Source: Clostridia bacterium (lineage in GTDB: Bacteria > Bacillota_A > Clostridia > Christensenellales > Borkfalkiaceae). From it: a stretch of 5,849 nucleotides of DNA. The stretch covers positions 1 to 5,849 of the forward strand of contig RYWC01000049.1 of NCBI GenBank assembly GCA_003979335.1, read 5' to 3'. The notes beneath the pieces were generated by a model. The model saw nothing but the letters and a program-made list of their open reading frames with translations. It had not been told where the DNA came from and did no database searches. Shown one piece after another: positions 5,844 to 5,849 of this stretch (position 1 is the first letter of the stretch; each line of letters opens with the position of its first letter). The position numbers and the translations under genes are program-made.

Positions 5844-5849
5844 TCTAAT

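Noticed and set aside
1..5849. tRNA, rRNA, CRISPR array, insertion sequence or riboswitch
   Set aside because: By eye I found no cloverleaf, regularly spaced repeats, transposase motifs or terminal inverted repeats, and coding sequence fills nearly all of the window.

Overview
The window looks like chromosomal DNA from a low-to-mid-GC Gram-positive lineage, most likely an uncultured gut-type clostridium. The support is strong GGAGG-type ribosome binding sites, a Firmicutes-style tsaE-tsaB-rimI order, an ECF-type S component and a clostridial-type membrane Mur ligase. This placement is inferred from gene content and codon style, not from a marker gene. There is no sign of a mobile element, phage, CRISPR array or RNA gene.

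Layout: positions 1-155 are an intergenic control region. It carries a perfect-consensus promoter firing leftward, out of the window, and an extended -10 promoter firing rightward. The rightward promoter serves a tightly packed operon of five genes: tsaE (156-560), tsaB (553-1170), rimI (1145-1579), an alpha/beta hydrolase (annotated 1602-2303, probably initiating at an ATT codon at 1581) and a membrane-anchored MurF-like ligase (2303-3895). Neighbours overlap or nearly touch, which implies coupled translation. After an 82-base gap comes a D-Ala-D-Ala ligase homologue (3978-5078). A bidirectional hairpin terminator (about 5081-5116) separates it from a convergent gene for an ECF transporter S component (5129-5803, minus strand), whose -10 box lies near the right edge.

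Two functional blocks share the operon. TsaE and TsaB belong to the tRNA t6A37 modification machinery, and RimI is the ribosomal-protein/TsaD-associated N-acetyltransferase that usually travels with them. The usual fourth member, tsaD, is not here. In its place is a cell-envelope block of hydrolase, MurF-like ligase and Ddl-like ligase.

The most interesting points lie in that second block. The Mur ligase has five predicted membrane segments where ordinary MurF has its UDP-substrate-binding domain. The Ddl homologue has a tyrosine where E. coli DdlB has the serine that holds the acceptor D-Ala carboxylate. The hydrolase has an ideal ribosome binding site in front of an ATT codon rather than a standard start. 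Most of the window is otherwise ordinary housekeeping sequence, and I see no convincing wholly new system.
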